64,000 nucleotides of DNA, taken from positions 186,001-250,000 of the forward strand of contig NZ_JABMCJ010000094.1 in assembly GCF_013359755.1 (NCBI RefSeq), given 5' to 3'. The number at the start of each line of letters is the position of its first letter. Position 1 is the stretch's first letter. This DNA is from Tardiphaga robiniae (GTDB lineage: Bacteria; Pseudomonadota; Alphaproteobacteria; Rhizobiales; Xanthobacteraceae). Under the pieces are notes generated by a model. That model had not been told where the DNA came from. It was given only the letters and a program-made list of their open reading frames with translations, and ran no database searches. Shown here one piece after another: positions 1 through 8,700 of this stretch. The position numbers were made by a program, and so were the translations under genes.

Positions 1-1508
1 ACCGCCCGCGCGACGTAATAGGGCTTCATCGCGATCACTGTCTCGATGAAGGAATAAGAGAGCGTGCCGCTACTGTTATAGGTGCGCCACATCAAGCCCT
101 GGATGATACCTGAATTCCACATCGCGAAGACGTATGTGAAGAGGCCGGCGACAGCGAGCCAGAAGTGCCATTCGACGAGCGCCGGCGAATACATCCGCTC
201 GCGCTTCCACAGCCACGGCACCGACGCATAGATCGAACCGAAAGTGATCATCGCCACCCAGCCGAGCGCGCCGGCATGGACGTGGCCGACGGTCCAGTCG
301 GTGTAATGCGACAGCGAATTCACCGAACGGATCGCCATGAACGATCCCTCGAACGTGGTGAGGCCGTAGAACACCGCAGCCACCATCATGAAACGCAGCG
401 TCGCATCGTCGCGCACCTTGTACCAAGCGCCGTTCAGCGTCAGCAGAGCGTTGCCGGCGGAGCCCCAGGACGGAATCAGCAGCATCAGCGAGAAAGTCAT
501 GCCGAGCGTCTGCACCCATTGCGGCAGCGCCGTGTAATGCAGGTGATGGGAGCCCACCCACATATACATGAAGGTGATGCCCCAGAACGAGATGATCGAC
601 ATCCGGTAGGAATAGATCGGCCGCCCCGCCCGCACCGGCAGATAGTAATACATCATGCCGAGGAAGCCGGAGGTGAGAAAGAAAGCGACGGCGTTGTGGC
701 CGTACCACCATTGGGTCATCGCATCCTGCACGCCGGAAAAGGCCGAATAGCTCTTGGCGTGACCGAACGAGACCGGCATCGCCAGATTATTGACGGTATG
801 CAGAATCGCCACCACCAGGATGAAGGCCATGTAGTACCAGTTGGCGACGTAGATATGTGGCTCCTTCCGCCGCGCCAGCGTCCGCATATAGATGACGAAA
901 TAGACGACCCAGACGATTTCCAGCAGAAGGTCGGCATACCATTCCGGCTCGGCATATTCCTTCGACTGGGTGACACCCATCAGATAGCCGGTGGCGGCGA
1001 GCAGGCAGAACAGATTGTAACCGAGCAGCACGAACCACGGGCTGATCTGATCCGGCAACCGCGCGCGCGAGGTGCGCTGGAGCACATAGAGTGAGGTGCC
1101 AATCAGCCCATTGCCGCCGAAGCCGAAGATCACCGCGCTGGTATGCGCAGGACGGATACGGCCGAAGCTCGACCAGCCGGCATCGAACGTCAGATTGGGA
1201 AACACCAGCTGCCAGGCAACCCAGTCGCCGATGAACATGCCGATCACGGCCCAGATCATCGCCAGGATGATCGCCAATTTGGTAGGGTCATCGTAATATA
1301 GCGCCAGCCGGGCCTCGTCCGGCTCTGGCTCGTAATAGACATAAATGACACCGAAGATGCCGGCGATCCCCGCCAGCATGACAATCGCACCATGGACGCC
1401 GAGCGGGTCCTGGCGGCCGGCGATCGCCATCGCGAGGCCGCAAATCGTGAGAACCAGCAGGATGATGAGCGCGAGCTGCCGCTCCGATTTGGTCAATTGC
1501 GCGATCAT
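1..1508 (-). CDS. ccoN: Cytochrome c oxidase cbb3-type subunit I (CcoN), 3' end cut off by the window
   Basis: Catalytic heme-copper subunit of the high-affinity cbb3 terminal oxidase, an inner-membrane enzyme that reduces O2 to water in microaerobic respiration. The reverse-strand translation (about 502 residues visible) starts MIAQLTKSERQLALI and is rich in membrane segments. It carries the expected heme and copper ligand motifs: PAHTSAVIFGFGGN, GHNAVAFFLTSGF, GSHHLHYTALPQ and VGHVHAGALGW. The ATG at 1508 has AGGGG eight bases upstream. The frame stays open to base 1, so the C-terminus and any ccoOQP partners lie outside. A FixK/FNR box about 115 bases upstream predicts induction at low oxygen. 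Identity is very secure; the frame has no stop in the window. Confidence 0.95.
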   Translation of the reverse strand, partial: MIAQLTKSERQLALIILLVLTICGLAMAIAGRQDPLGVHGAIVMLAGIAGIFGVIYVYYEPEPDEARLALYYDDPTKLAIILAMIWAVIGMFIGDWVAWQLVFPNLTFDAGWSSFGRIRPAHTSAVIFGFGGNGLIGTSLYVLQRTSRARLPDQISPWFVLLGYNLFCLLAATGYLMGVTQSKEYAEPEWYADLLLEIVWVVYFVIYMRTLARRKEPHIYVANWYYMAFILVVAILHTVNNLAMPVSFGHAKSYSAFSGVQDAMTQWWYGHNAVAFFLTSGFLGMMYYYLPVRAGRPIYSYRMSIISFWGITFMYMWVGSHHLHYTALPQWVQTLGMTFSLMLLIPSWGSAGNALLTLNGAWYKVRDDATLRFMMVAAVFYGLTTFEGSFMAIRSVNSLSHYTDWTVGHVHAGALGWVAMITFGSIYASVPWLWKRERMYSPALVEWHFWLAVAGLFTYVFAMWNSGIIQGLMWRTYNSSGTLSYSFIETVIAMKPYYVARA

Positions 1509-1620
1509 CCGGTCATCCCCTGCTCGTCTCGCGGCCGCTCGTCAGGCAGGACGCGCAGCGCCCGATCGGCACAGAGCATCCTCACACCATCACGACTAGC
1601 TCACTCCGCCGCCACAGCGA

Positions 1621-1634
1621 TTGACTTAGGTCAA
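1621..1634. promoter_or_regulatory. FNR/FixK-type box upstream of ccoN
   Basis: TTGACTTAGGTCAA is a perfect TTGA-N6-TCAA palindrome, the consensus of the FNR/FixK family. It lies about 113 bases before the ccoN ATG in the 241-base gap between ccoN and the NTF2-like gene. FixK2 activation of cbb3 oxidase genes is established in Bradyrhizobium; its use here is inferred from the match and position. Confidence 0.8.
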
Positions 1635-1749
1635 GCCCGCGAACGGATTCCGACCGGGATCAATCGCAATTTTTGATACTTACAACCAATGTCGCGCAAC
1701 CGAACCTGGCGCGTCTCTTTTACAGGCGCAGACAGGATGCCTTTGCCTG

Positions 1750-2124
1750 TTAGTCCTTCACGTCGTAGCGATAGGATTTCGAGACGATCTGCCAGCCATC
1801 GGCCAGCTTCATCGCGATCAGGTAGTCGGTGAAGTAACGCGGCGGCAGCTGGCAACGCACCTTGATGAAGGCCGTCTTGTCGTCGGAGCGATCAATGGTG
1901 ACAATGAGGTCATCGCGGGTCTTGCCATCGACCTTGCCCGAGGTCCGCGTACGAACCATGGCCATCCAGTCCGGCATAGTCAGCACTTTCAGCTCGCCAT
2001 TCTCGACCCAGCGCAGATCCGCGGTCGGATGAAAGATCGCGCCAAGCTTGTCGGCATCAGCCTCGTAGAGGCCGTCGAAATAATGCTGGATCACCGCTTC
2101 AACGGTCGAACGATCGTAAGCCAA
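1750..2124 (-). CDS. Nuclear transport factor 2 family protein (putative lumazine-binding type)
   Basis: Small 124-residue protein with the pattern of the NTF2-like / putative lumazine-binding family: an N-terminal helix (VEAVIQHYFDGLYEADADKLGAIFHP), a central basic strand region and a C-terminal segment GWQIVSKSYRYDVKD. These cone-shaped single-domain proteins bind small ligands or act as minor enzymes; the substrate cannot be told from sequence. It lies between ccoN and a Bug receptor on the same strand, with no clear operon link to either. A second protein of the same fold is at 52.1 kb and ends its domain with a similar WLVTAKSFH segment. No signal peptide. Function unassigned beyond the fold. 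Confidence 0.75.
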   Translation of the reverse strand: MAYDRSTVEAVIQHYFDGLYEADADKLGAIFHPTADLRWVENGELKVLTMPDWMAMVRTRTSGKVDGKTRDDLIVTIDRSDDKTAFIKVRCQLPPRYFTDYLIAMKLADGWQIVSKSYRYDVKD

Positions 2125-2217
2125 GTTATTCCCCCACCGACAGCCGCACTGAAACTCTTATAACACGAAAGCGATGACGGCCATACTATACCGTTGCATA
2201 GGTGGTTCGGCCTTAGA

Positions 2218-3177
2218 TCACTTGCTGTCGCCCAGCATCTTTCGAAAACGTTCGATCTCCTGCGGCACGAAGGCCGCGAGGTAGGCCGGCGCCATTTCGG
2301 CATCTGCAGCGGGCATCGAGCCGAGATCGTCGAGCCGTTTCTGATAATCGGGATTGGCAACGGCAGCGCGCATCGCGGCATTGAGCTTCCCGATGATCGG
2401 CGCAGGCGTGCCCTTCGGCGCGAACAGCGCATACCAGCCGGATATTTCAAATTGCGGCAACCCCGCCTCGCTGGCGGTCGGAACGTCAGGCAGATGCGGC
2501 AGCCGCGTTCTGGATGCCAGCGCAATCGCGCGAATGAGACCGCTCTGGATGGCCGGCGTCACCGACGCCGAGGAATCGCAGATGCCATCGATCTGCCCAC
2601 CTATCAGATCATTCAGGGCCGGACCGCCGCCGCGATAGCCGACCAGCGTGACATCGATGCCCGCAGCCTGAACGAAAGCCTTGCAGAACAGATAGTTCTG
2701 CGAGCCCACACCGGAGTGGCCGATATTGAGACGGCCGGGATTCTGTTTCGCATGCGCGATGAATTGCGCGAGATTGTCGGCCGGAAAATTGCGCCGGATG
2801 GCAACCATAGCCGAACTCTTGTTGAACATGCCGATGCCCGCAAAATCCGACGGCGCGAATTTCACATCGGGTGTGAACAGGTAGACCGCAGTATTGGTGC
2901 CGCTATTGCCCTGCACGATGGTGTAGCCGTCAGGCGGGGCCTGCGCGACGCGAGCCAGCGCCACGGCCCCGCCCGCACCGCCGATATTTTCGATCACGAT
3001 GGGCTGACCGAGATGCCGGCTCATCTGTTCGGCAATCAGCCGTGCATTGACATCGGAACTGCCGCCGGCAGCGAATGGCACAACGAGCGTGATGGGGCGG
3101 GTGGGATAATCCTGCGCGGATGCGCACAGCGGCGCGATCAGCACCAGACAGAGCGGAGCAAGCCTGAACCAAGCCAT
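2218..3177 (-). CDS. Tripartite tricarboxylate transporter substrate-binding protein (Bug family)
   Basis: Periplasmic solute receptor of the Bug/TctC family, 319 residues, the usual length. An N-terminal signal peptide (MAWFRLAPLCLVLIAPLCASAQ) is followed by YPTRPITLVVPFAAGGSSDVNAR, the family hallmark with its glycine-rich ligand loop, and later GYRGGGPALNDLIGGQIDG. Bug proteins bind carboxylic acids for TctAB-type transport. No tctA or tctB gene is adjacent, so this is an orphan receptor, as is common in Burkholderiales and Bradyrhizobium. The ligand is unknown. The gene is divergent from the DUF2867 gene, with about 158 bases between the two starts. Confidence 0.9.
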   Translation of the reverse strand: MAWFRLAPLCLVLIAPLCASAQDYPTRPITLVVPFAAGGSSDVNARLIAEQMSRHLGQPIVIENIGGAGGAVALARVAQAPPDGYTIVQGNSGTNTAVYLFTPDVKFAPSDFAGIGMFNKSSAMVAIRRNFPADNLAQFIAHAKQNPGRLNIGHSGVGSQNYLFCKAFVQAAGIDVTLVGYRGGGPALNDLIGGQIDGICDSSASVTPAIQSGLIRAIALASRTRLPHLPDVPTASEAGLPQFEISGWYALFAPKGTPAPIIGKLNAAMRAAVANPDYQKRLDDLGSMPAADAEMAPAYLAAFVPQEIERFRKMLGDSK

Positions 3178-3335
3178 CCCAAATCCTCCCTGACCAGGTC
3201 TTGTCTAAGTAGATCTTTGCCTGATTTTTCCGTGATCTTAGGGAGTATCCGGTGCCGGATGCAAAGACATGTTATGCTGCAGAGCGGCGTAACCGACGGC
3301 GTGCTGCGCCGTTCCTTGACGTCTACGGAGGTCCT

Positions 3336-3809
3336 ATGACCATCTCCATGGTTCACCCAACGATCGATACCAAGAGCCTGCTGACCGGCGCACAATTCGC
3401 CGACGCCTTCAGTATCACGACCGAGACGACGGACCTGACCGCCCGCGACGCCGCCACCCGCATGCTCAGCCATTCTCCGCCCTGGGTGGACGCCTTGATG
3501 CGGCTGCGGGATCTGATCGTTGCGCCCTTCGGGCTGAAGACGGCGCAATCCGCGCGTCACGCCAATGTCGACAAGGTCGGCTTTTTCCCTGTGCTCAGCG
3601 AGACGCCGCAGCGTCTGGTCGCAGGCTTCAATGACAATCATCTCGATTTTCGCGTCGTGGTCGATGTCGCAGCGGACGGTACCGGCCAGCGCGTTACGGC
3701 AACGACCGTCGTGCTGATGCATAACTGGCTCGGACGTATCTACCTGACGGTCATCAAGCCGTTTCACCGAATGGTGGTCCGTTCCATGCTGCGGCAGGTC
3801 ACGCGCTGA
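3336..3809 (+). CDS. DUF2867 domain-containing protein
   Basis: 157-residue protein matching the DUF2867 family (SRPBCC-like fold): the conserved start of the domain reads ADAFSITTETTDLTARDAATRML, followed by PPWVDALMRLRDLIVAPFGLKT and a C-terminal WLGRIYLTVIKPFHRMVVRSML. The ATG at 3336 was chosen over earlier in-frame codons because ACGGAGGT lies just upstream. Family function is uncharacterised. It has no signal peptide. The next gene on the strand begins within about 50 bases, so the two may be cotranscribed, although an ECF-like promoter is possible between them. Confidence 0.8.
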   Translation: MTISMVHPTIDTKSLLTGAQFADAFSITTETTDLTARDAATRMLSHSPPWVDALMRLRDLIVAPFGLKTAQSARHANVDKVGFFPVLSETPQRLVAGFNDNHLDFRVVVDVAADGTGQRVTATTVVLMHNWLGRIYLTVIKPFHRMVVRSMLRQVTR

Positions 3810-3829
3810 ATTTGCCGTGGCGGCCGTGG

Positions 3830-3854
3830 GGAACCTGGGTCATCGCAGCCCGTT
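3830..3854 (+). promoter_or_regulatory. Possible EcfG (general stress) promoter
   Basis: GGAAC at 3830-3834 and CGTT at 3851-3854 are separated by 16 bases, the spacing of alphaproteobacterial EcfG promoters. The ATG at 3862 would be almost at the transcript start, implying a leaderless message. A chance match is quite possible, because such strings occur a few times per 64 kb at random. Confidence 0.25.
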
Positions 3855-3861
3855 AGCCCAT

Positions 3862-4359
3862 ATGCCATTTACCGAGATCGATCCGCAGAACGACGAGCTG
3901 AAAGTCACGCTGGCGCACGCGTTTGACGCCGCTTGGCAGCCCTTTGTGACGCATGAAGGCGAGTCCGCGGATACGCCCGAGAACCGCCGCCGCCTTGCCG
4001 CGCGGATTGTCGCCGTGGCGCGGTCAGGACAGATCGATGAAAAGGCGCTCAGCGAGGCCGGATTGATTTACCTCCGCGTACTCGCCGAGGCGGCGCGGCT
4101 TTCCGCCCGCATTCGTGACGTCGCATCTCCCGATCTGGCGCCCCAAGCTGACGACCAACGAAACCAGTCGTTCGGCCCGGAGACGGTCGCTGCGATGTCC
4201 ACAGCGCTGGATCGCTGCCTCGATGAATTGCCGCTGCGGATTTCATCGGACGCCGTGCAGTTGCTCTCGAGCAGTATTCTCGATGAAGCATCGCGCGGGG
4301 AGCGCGACCCGGAAAAGCTGCAGCTCCACGCCTTGGCATTGCTCAAATCGCGTCAGTAG
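3862..4359 (+). CDS. Hypothetical protein
   Basis: 165-residue protein, not recognised as a named family. It starts MPFTEIDPQNDELKVTLAHAFDAAWQ and is almost wholly helical in appearance and acidic/alanine-rich, with no signal peptide or membrane segment. A similar layout (Glu/Asp N-terminus, ENRRRLAARIVAVARSGQ, then LIYLRVLAEAARLSARI) is seen in small conserved Bradyrhizobium hypothetical proteins. I chose ATG 3862; a GTG at 3817 in the same frame is an alternative, and neither has a good ribosome-binding site. Its 3' end overlaps the convergent FUSC gene by 17 bases. Confidence 0.55.
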   Translation: MPFTEIDPQNDELKVTLAHAFDAAWQPFVTHEGESADTPENRRRLAARIVAVARSGQIDEKALSEAGLIYLRVLAEAARLSARIRDVASPDLAPQADDQRNQSFGPETVAAMSTALDRCLDELPLRISSDAVQLLSSSILDEASRGERDPEKLQLHALALLKSRQ

Positions 4360-5482
4360 GCTCCTTGCTCACCGGATCCGTCTCGGCCCATTCGGCGACG
4401 CAACGTTCGAGATCCTTCAAATTCTGCCGCATCTGTTCCAGCGAAAAGCCGATCGCGAAGAAGCGCTCGGCTACATCGCCGGGTAATCCGCGCGTTAGCC
4501 CCTCTTGCCGAAGCGCACCGACCTCTCCTGCATAAGCCTGTAGTGCGATCTGCACCGGCCAGATCGCCGGCGCGCCGGTGCCGCTGCGCAGCGCTACGGC
4601 GGTCGAATGCAGAAACGTCGTCATCGCATCGCTGACCCGCGACAGCGGACCCGCCAGCCTGACCTGCAACGCGGATGGCAACGGCACCACCGTGGACCGC
4701 CCGATCATGACCAGGTCATGCCGCAGCCGCAGCGTCGTACGCAGCAAGGGACCTGTATCGGGTCCGCGGGACAAATGCGCGGCACGCTCCCGTTCGGCTT
4801 CGGCTCCGATCGCATTCAGATTGGTGAGCGCATGGCCGATGCCGTCCTGCAACCGGTGCAGTGCCTCATTGTCGCGCCCGCGCGTCAATGACGCCAGCAG
4901 TTCGGTCAACGCCGTTGCGATCAGATCGAGCGCTTCCGCCGAACTGGCCCGGACTTGGCTATGCGCCCGCGACGGCAGCACCAGGAACGACACCAGAAGA
5001 CCTGTGACGGCACCGACCGTGACTTCGAGCACACGATCGATGGCGGATTCCAGCGGCGTGTTGTGGTTCATCATCGGCAGCAGCAGCACGATGATGGCCG
5101 TCACGGTCGCGACATTGAGGCTCGGATTGATCGCCGCGATGAAGGCCAGTGGCGCCACGGAGAGCACAAGCACCGCGAGCAGCGCACCTTCATTGGAATG
5201 CGGAATCAGAATCGCCACCGCGCCGCCATAGATGGCGCCGCCGATGGTCCCGACCAGATAATCGCGCGTGGCCTTCAGCGACCGCCCGACACTCATCTGG
5301 GTGACAATGATCGCCGTCAGCACAGCCCACAGCGGCAGTTTCAGCCCGACGGTCAGGGCTATGATCAGCGCAGCAAGCGCCGCTGTGGTCACCCGGACGC
5401 CGAGGCCGAGTTCGACCTTGCGCGCCCGGAAGAAGGCAACCACCCGTTTCAGGAAGCCGAGAATTCGCTTCGATGCGGACAT
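4343..5482 (-). CDS. FUSC family protein (aromatic-acid exporter-like membrane protein)
   Basis: 379-residue inner-membrane protein of the FUSC / aromatic acid exporter superfamily (related to AaeB and ArAE). The N-terminal half holds about six membrane helices, including VRVTTAALAALIIALTVGLKLPLWAVLTAIIVTQ, with the family-typical VGRSLKATRDYLVGTIGGAIYG loop. The C-terminal half (from about residue 185) is a cytosolic helical region. Family members export hydroxylated aromatic acids or confer related resistances; the substrate here is unknown, and no membrane-fusion partner is adjacent. The gene stands alone between convergent and divergent neighbours. Confidence 0.8.
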   Translation of the reverse strand: MSASKRILGFLKRVVAFFRARKVELGLGVRVTTAALAALIIALTVGLKLPLWAVLTAIIVTQMSVGRSLKATRDYLVGTIGGAIYGGAVAILIPHSNEGALLAVLVLSVAPLAFIAAINPSLNVATVTAIIVLLLPMMNHNTPLESAIDRVLEVTVGAVTGLLVSFLVLPSRAHSQVRASSAEALDLIATALTELLASLTRGRDNEALHRLQDGIGHALTNLNAIGAEAERERAAHLSRGPDTGPLLRTTLRLRHDLVMIGRSTVVPLPSALQVRLAGPLSRVSDAMTTFLHSTAVALRSGTGAPAIWPVQIALQAYAGEVGALRQEGLTRGLPGDVAERFFAIGFSLEQMRQNLKDLERCVAEWAETDPVSKEPTDAI

Positions 5483-5611
5483 GTCAGAATTGATCCCTGA
5501 AACGGATTTTGACGAACCAGTTTCAGCATGGCTGATCCACGCGTCGCCATGGCCGCTTGAAACGCCGATTTGGTCCGCCTAAGGCTATTTCAACAAGAGT
5601 GAGGAAACACA

Positions 5612-6976
5612 ATGGCCAATGAGACCGCAACGCTTGCCGCTTATGTCGCGGACCTGAAATTCGACGACATTCCGCAGGACGTGCTGGAACGCGCCAAGGT
5701 CCTCACCCTCGATTATCTCGGCAGCACTATCCGTGCCCGCAGCGAGGCCGAATCTACCCCCTCACTGCTGAAGATGCTGGAGGCCCTGTCGCTGGACGGC
5801 AAGGGCGAATCCACCGTGTTCGGCGACAGCAAGACCTGGACACCGGCTGTGGCCGCCCTGCTCAATGGCGCACTCGGCCATTCGCTCGATTTCGACGATA
5901 CCCATGCCGATTCGTCGCTGCATCCGAGCGCCCCTGTCGTCCCCGCCGCCTTTGCCGTCGGGGAAATGGTCGGCGCCTCCGGCAAAGAGGTGCTGACAGC
6001 CATCGTCGCCGGCTATGAAGTCTGCTGCCGGCTGGGCAACGCCCTCGACCCGACCTCGCATTATGCCAAGGGCTTCCACCCCACTGCCACCGCCGGCACC
6101 TATGGTGCTGCGGCTGCAGCTGGCAAGTTGTTCGGGCTGTCGAAGGATCAGCTGATTTCAGCCTTCGGCGTGTCGGGTAGCCAGGCCGCGGGCTCGCTGC
6201 AATTCCTTGTCAACGGCGCCTGGAACAAGCGCTACCAGGTCGGCGCCGCCGCTATGAACGGCGTGATCGCCGCGACTCTGGCGCGTAACGACTTCATCGG
6301 CGCGACGGAATCCGTCGAAGGCAAGCATGGCCTCCTGGTTGGCTATAGCGATAACGCGCATCCGGAGAAGGCCGTGGCCGATCTCGGCTCGGTCTATGAG
6401 ACCATGAAGATCGGCATCAAGCCCTATCCGAGCTGCCGCTATACGCATGCGGCCATCGACGCATTGGTCGCGATGCGGCGCGAGCACAATCTGACGCCCG
6501 AGCAGGTCAAGCGCGTCGAGATTGGATTGCATCGCAACGGCATCACGCTGACCGGCGACGCCGCCACCAAGCGCCATCCGACCTCCATCGTTGGCGGCCA
6601 GTTCTCGATGTTCTTCACCGGCGCGCTGGCGCTCGACCAGGGCAGCTTCGGCTGGGACGACTACAAGCGCCTCGGCGACAGCGCGATCAACACGCTGGCC
6701 GACCGCTTCGACGTGGTTCAGGACGAACGCCTCGAAGGCAAGCGCCACCCGTTCGGCGCACGGGTCAGCATCACCACCGAGGACGGCGTGCATGAGCGCA
6801 TCTATGCCGACCCCTCGGGCGAGCCGACATCGTTTCCCGATGCCGCCGCCATGCAGCAGAAATTCCTGCAGCTTGCCCGTCCCGTGCTGAACAATCGCGC
6901 CGAGAAATTCGCGGATGCGATCCTCTCACTTGAGAGTTTTGACCGCGTGGCAACGGCGACGGCGCTGGGACGGTAA
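5612..6976 (+). CDS. MmgE/PrpD family protein
   Basis: 454-residue member of the MmgE/PrpD family (2-methylcitrate dehydratase, iminodisuccinate epimerase, cis-aconitate decarboxylase relatives). Diagnostic segments are LNGALGHSLDFDDTHADSSLHPSAPVVPAAFA near residues 90-115, GFHPTATAGTYGAAAAAGKLFGL and KPYPSCRYTHAAIDA. The start follows GAGGAAAC by a short gap. No prpB/prpC or methylcitrate cycle genes are nearby, so a true 2-methylcitrate dehydratase role is not supported; many rhizobial paralogues act on unknown dicarboxylates. It is a single gene between the FUSC gene and the convergent DUF1127-DUF1330 gene. Confidence 0.85.
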   Translation: MANETATLAAYVADLKFDDIPQDVLERAKVLTLDYLGSTIRARSEAESTPSLLKMLEALSLDGKGESTVFGDSKTWTPAVAALLNGALGHSLDFDDTHADSSLHPSAPVVPAAFAVGEMVGASGKEVLTAIVAGYEVCCRLGNALDPTSHYAKGFHPTATAGTYGAAAAAGKLFGLSKDQLISAFGVSGSQAAGSLQFLVNGAWNKRYQVGAAAMNGVIAATLARNDFIGATESVEGKHGLLVGYSDNAHPEKAVADLGSVYETMKIGIKPYPSCRYTHAAIDALVAMRREHNLTPEQVKRVEIGLHRNGITLTGDAATKRHPTSIVGGQFSMFFTGALALDQGSFGWDDYKRLGDSAINTLADRFDVVQDERLEGKRHPFGARVSITTEDGVHERIYADPSGEPTSFPDAAAMQQKFLQLARPVLNNRAEKFADAILSLESFDRVATATALGR

Positions 6977-6982
6977 CGGACA

Positions 6983-7606
6983 TCAGGCGCCATCGATGAT
7001 GATGAAATCGGCCTCGGCGTATTTTTGCCGGATGGATCTGGCGGCTTCGTATTCCGGGCTGCGATAGCAGGCGGTTGCTGTCGCGCGGTCGGCGAATTCC
7101 ACCACCACATTGCGATCCCGGGCATCGCCTTCCATGGTTTCGAAGGCGCCGCCGCGCACGATGAACCGTGCACCGAACTTGTCGAACGCCGGCTTGGCCG
7201 CGGCGAGATATTCCGGATAACGGCTCTCGTCGCGCACTGAGACGCGGACAATCCAGTAGGCTTTCGACATCATGGCTCTCCAGTTTTGATATGATCGTTG
7301 TGGCGCATCCTGCGTCGCATCGTCATTGCCGTCGCGGATCACGGCATCTATGCCGGCGCGTGTCACGCCGATATCGCGCAATTCGTAGTCGCTCATGGAG
7401 CGCAATTCGTCGCGCGCCTGTTGCCGCTCGCGCTGGCCGCGCCAGCCGCGGCGCAGGGCTGCGACGGCAGCGATCGCGATCGACCGCAACATCCGGCCAC
7501 GCTCGGCATGGACACGGCGGATGATGGATCGCTTCAGCGCAGTCCATTGCAGCGGCGTCAGGCGACGGACGTCGTGCGCATACGTTTCGCGTTTGTCGTC
7601 GATCAT
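6983..7606 (-). CDS. DUF1127 domain fused to DUF1330 domain
   Basis: One open frame of 207 residues joins two families normally found as separate small proteins. The N-terminal part ends in the DUF1127 signature ARDELRSMSDYELRDIG (near residues 64-80). The C-terminal 95 residues, beginning MSKAYWIVRVSVRDESRYPEYL, are a complete DUF1330 domain. The ATG at 7606 has AAGGGG seven bases upstream. An internal ATG at 7270 has GGAG (7278-7281) at ideal spacing, so DUF1330 may also be made on its own. DUF1127 proteins can bind RNA in related bacteria; DUF1330 has no settled role. Divergent from the LysR gene. Confidence 0.75.
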   Translation of the reverse strand: MIDDKRETYAHDVRRLTPLQWTALKRSIIRRVHAERGRMLRSIAIAAVAALRRGWRGQRERQQARDELRSMSDYELRDIGVTRAGIDAVIRDGNDDATQDAPQRSYQNWRAMMSKAYWIVRVSVRDESRYPEYLAAAKPAFDKFGARFIVRGGAFETMEGDARDRNVVVEFADRATATACYRSPEYEAARSIRQKYAEADFIIIDGA

Positions 7607-7714
7607 GTCCGCCCCTTTCCGCTTATGAGTGACGTTGGCCATGACGGGTTTACTCGGCGCTTTTCATCCCATAAAATGAATAATCAAGATCATTTCGATC
7701 TCATGGAGAGATGC

Positions 7715-8635
7715 ATGGATCTGTCCGAGCTGCGCATCTTCCGCGCTGTGGTGCGCGAAGGCGGCGTGACGCGCGCCGCGGAGCGGCTGCATCGCGTGCA
7801 GTCCAACGTGACGACACGGGTGCGTCAACTCGAAGACGATCTCGGCACGACGCTGTTTGTGCGCGAAGGCAAGCGGTTGCATCTGACGCCCGCAGGCCAA
7901 ACGCTGCTCGGCTATACCGACCGGCTGCTGGCCCTCGCCGACGAGGCCCGCGAAGCGGTGCAGGATCCGCAGCCGCGCGGCATCTTCCGCCTCGGCGCCA
8001 TGGAGAGCACCGCGGCGGTGCGCTTGCCCGGACCGCTCAACGAATTTCACCGCCGCTATCCCGACGTGCAGCTCGAAATGCGCATCGGCAATCCGGAGAC
8101 GCTCGCGAAGGGCATCCTCGCCGGCGACCTCGATGCCGCCTTCGTGGCCGAGCCGATTGCCGCCGCACAGTTCGACCGTATGCATGCGTTCGACGAGGAG
8201 CCGGTGATCGTGTCGTCGCCACGCCACCCGCCGATCGGCCGCAAGGACAGCGCGCCGCGCGCGGTACTGGTGTTCGAGAACGGCTGCCCGCATCGCAAGC
8301 GGCTGGAAGACTGGTATGCAAAGCGCGGCGAGATACCCGAGCGCACCATCGAACTCGGCTCCTATCACGCCATGCTCGGCTGCGTAGTCGCGGGTATGGG
8401 CATCGCGCTGCTGCCGGAAAGCGTGCTGTCGACATTCCCGGAGGGCAAGCGGCTCACCGTGCATCGCCTGCCGCGCGGCGAGAACCACGCCGAGACCGTG
8501 CTGATCTGGCGCAAGGGCGCGGCTTCGCCGAACGTCCAGGCGATGCAAAAAGTGCTGCTGGACGAACGAACCACCCGCGGCCCTGCAGCTAAGCGCAAGG
8601 CATCAAGCGTTAGCGCACCGCACAATGTGAAGTAG
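7715..8635 (+). CDS. LysR-family transcriptional regulator
   Basis: 306-residue LysR-type regulator. The N-terminal winged helix-turn-helix is clear (MDLSELRIFRAVVREGGVTRAAERLHRVQSNVTTRVRQLEDDLG), followed by the two-lobed effector domain (IFRLGAMESTAAVRLPGPLNEFHRRYP onward). The start at 7715 is preferred because GGAG lies six bases upstream; ATG 7703 is also in frame. The C-terminal tail is basic. It is divergent from the DUF1127-DUF1330 gene with a 108-base gap, a typical arrangement for LysR control of the divergent gene, but no operator was identified and the inducer is unknown. Confidence 0.88.
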   Translation: MDLSELRIFRAVVREGGVTRAAERLHRVQSNVTTRVRQLEDDLGTTLFVREGKRLHLTPAGQTLLGYTDRLLALADEAREAVQDPQPRGIFRLGAMESTAAVRLPGPLNEFHRRYPDVQLEMRIGNPETLAKGILAGDLDAAFVAEPIAAAQFDRMHAFDEEPVIVSSPRHPPIGRKDSAPRAVLVFENGCPHRKRLEDWYAKRGEIPERTIELGSYHAMLGCVVAGMGIALLPESVLSTFPEGKRLTVHRLPRGENHAETVLIWRKGAASPNVQAMQKVLLDERTTRGPAAKRKASSVSAPHNVK

Positions 8636-8700
8636 ATTTACAACCGCATTCTCCCGTGGCTAACGTCACGCCAATAAAAAGCAAACGGGAGGAGACCTTT

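Noticed and set aside
165-1094. Long forward frame opposite ccoN
   Set aside because: Arg/His/Gln-rich translation with no family pattern; it is the antisense shadow of ccoN, whose reverse-strand translation has all oxidase motifs.
2194-3339. 381-codon forward frame opposite the Bug receptor
   Set aside because: Low-complexity shadow composition; the reverse strand gives a full Bug protein with signal peptide.
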